A DNA stretch of 22,819 nucleotides from a virus. The notes below the pieces were generated by a model, which did no database searches, was not told where the DNA came from, and worked only from the letters and a program-made list of their open reading frames with translations. The position numbers were made by a program, and so were the translations under genes. The stretch spans positions 1-22,819 of the IMG/VR virus record IMGVR_UViG_3300025769_000908; one strand, 5' to 3'. Positions 21,914-22,819 of the stretch are shown here, piece after piece (within the stretch, counting starts at the first letter, position 1; every line of letters begins with the position of its first letter).

Positions 21914-22648
21914 CTATATTTTACTGTTAGCTAGTTTTGCTTTCACATCTGCTTGATAAGCAGGGTCACTCGCATATCTACTATCATTCATTGCAGTTGT
22001 AACTTCAGCCCATGAACGATAACCTTGTTCGCTAGTTGCTGACGTCTTACCTTGTACTAAACTTGGTTCAGTGCCATTAGCTTGTTCATATTTTGCTTTA
22101 AGTCCTTCTACTGCTAACTTAATAGTATCCATGTCTCTACTATTAACAGCTTGATTATATGCCTTCTTCTCGCCTTCAGTCATATTACTTGCCGCCCAGT
22201 CAGACATATTTTTATAGGCGTCATCACCACCTACAATACTTTTAACTTCGCTTTGTTGTTGAGTTGCAAGAGCTTGTTGCCCTTGTATAAAAGCGTCAAC
22301 ATAATCTTTTGGTATTCCTGCTTTCTCTAAAGACTCGTAAGAGCTATCATCTAGTTTACCATTTTCATTATATTGTGATTGTAAATTACTCATATCTAAA
22401 CCTGCGTTCTCTACAGCTTTTTCAGCTATCTCTAATGACTCTTCAGATTTAGTTTCTTCTTTCTTAGTTTCTTCTTTAGGAGCTTCTTCTTTTGGCTGTC
22501 CTAATTTTGTTTCTAATTCTCCATAGGCTTTAGCCATATCTTCAGGTGAATTAAATTTTTCAGGTAGCCACTCAGGTCTATCTGATTTTTCTTCGACTGG
22601 TTTTTCAGCCGTAGTTTCTTCTTGTTTTATTTCTACTTGTTCTACCAT
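21914..22648 (-). CDS. Capsid scaffolding protein (T7 gp9-like)
   Basis: This 244-residue, very acidic protein is rich in Glu, Lys and Gln (for example PKEEAPKEETKKEETKSEES at about 52-71). It has the short segment DRPEWLPEKFNSPEDMAKAY at 23-42, which recurs in podovirus scaffold proteins, and a basic C-terminal helix that should contact capsid. It is the assembly scaffold of the prohead and leaves before maturation. The ATG overlaps the portal stop (TAATG). Its place between portal and capsid is that of T7 gene 9. Confidence 0.9.
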   Translation of the reverse strand: MVEQVEIKQEETTAEKPVEEKSDRPEWLPEKFNSPEDMAKAYGELETKLGQPKEEAPKEETKKEETKSEESLEIAEKAVENAGLDMSNLQSQYNENGKLDDSSYESLEKAGIPKDYVDAFIQGQQALATQQQSEVKSIVGGDDAYKNMSDWAASNMTEGEKKAYNQAVNSRDMDTIKLAVEGLKAKYEQANGTEPSLVQGKTSATSEQGYRSWAEVTTAMNDSRYASDPAYQADVKAKLANSKI

Positions 22649-22819
22649 TATTGAGTATCCTGTTTCGATAAGTTATTTGCAACTGGTGCTATAGCTTTCT
22701 CAGCCATGCCCATCATTTGTTGTTGTTGCATTTGTTCTTGTTGAGCTTGTTGCTCTGCCATTAACTCTTCTTCCGTTTTCATTAAACCTTCTGTATCTAT
22801 TCCTAGACCAGTAGCTATA
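22648..22819 (-). CDS. Portal (head-tail connector) protein, C-terminal fragment (T7 gp8-like)
   Basis: The window ends inside this gene; 56 codons plus stop are visible. The fragment reads LGIDTEGLMKTEEELMAEQQ followed by a Gln/Met-rich tail and MAEKAIAPVANNL. A Gln-rich C-terminus after a helical IDTEGL-type segment is typical of T7-like portal proteins. Position immediately upstream of the scaffold gene, with a TAATG overlap, supports the call. The bulk of the protein lies outside the window. Confidence 0.8.
   Translation of the reverse strand, partial: IATGLGIDTEGLMKTEEELMAEQQAQQEQMQQQQMMGMAEKAIAPVANNLSKQDTQ

Overview
The window carries the late (virion assembly, packaging and lysis) half of a T7-like podovirus. 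Every convincing gene lies on the minus strand, so the genome reads from right to left. Gene order matches T7: portal (partial, right edge), scaffold, major capsid, tail tubes A and B, internal virion proteins 13-14-15-16, tail fibre, a set of fibre accessory genes, a small-gene/holin block, small and large terminase, and two muralytic enzymes. The DNA is AT-rich and the genes are packed with almost no gaps. Low GC, T7-like gene content, a GTA-type 3TM holin and a tiny basic protein with a KGLYANIHAKRKRI signature suggest a marine phage of an alphaproteobacterium, possibly a SAR11 pelagiphage. The host is inferred. No RNA polymerase, DNA polymerase, integrase, tRNA, CRISPR array or insertion sequence is visible here.

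Right third (about 10.7-22.8 kb): the head and tail core. A GC-rich hairpin with a T-rich tail follows the capsid gene, where T7 has its T-phi terminator. The gp16-like protein has no visible lytic transglycosylase domain.

Middle (about 4.6-10.7 kb): the host-recognition module. A T7 gp17-type fibre with Ala/Ser/Thr repeats is followed by several beta-rich fibre-like proteins (one C1q-like, one with a self-cleaving S74 chaperone domain). Small acidic chaperone-like genes alternate with them.

Left part (535-4643): a compressed cluster of very small overlapping genes. Several are too short for routine gene calling: an 18-residue cysteine-rich peptide, a 16-residue Lys-Pro repeat peptide and a 39-residue membrane peptide. 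Each has a Shine-Dalgarno sequence or a stop/start overlap. Two oppositely oriented membrane/coiled-coil proteins and a 3TM holin sit in the same block, then the terminase pair and two peptidoglycan hydrolases (exported GH73/Bax-like and T4-type GH24 lysozyme).

Left end (1-534): no gene. It holds a rho-independent terminator for the leftward late transcript (about 186-224) and a GC-richer segment (1-115) with long-range base pairing that I cannot assign.

Thirteen gene junctions use a TAATG or ATGA stop/start overlap, so translation of the late operon appears heavily coupled. The most interesting unexplained items are the micro-gene cluster at 3313-4643 and the structured segment at the left edge.
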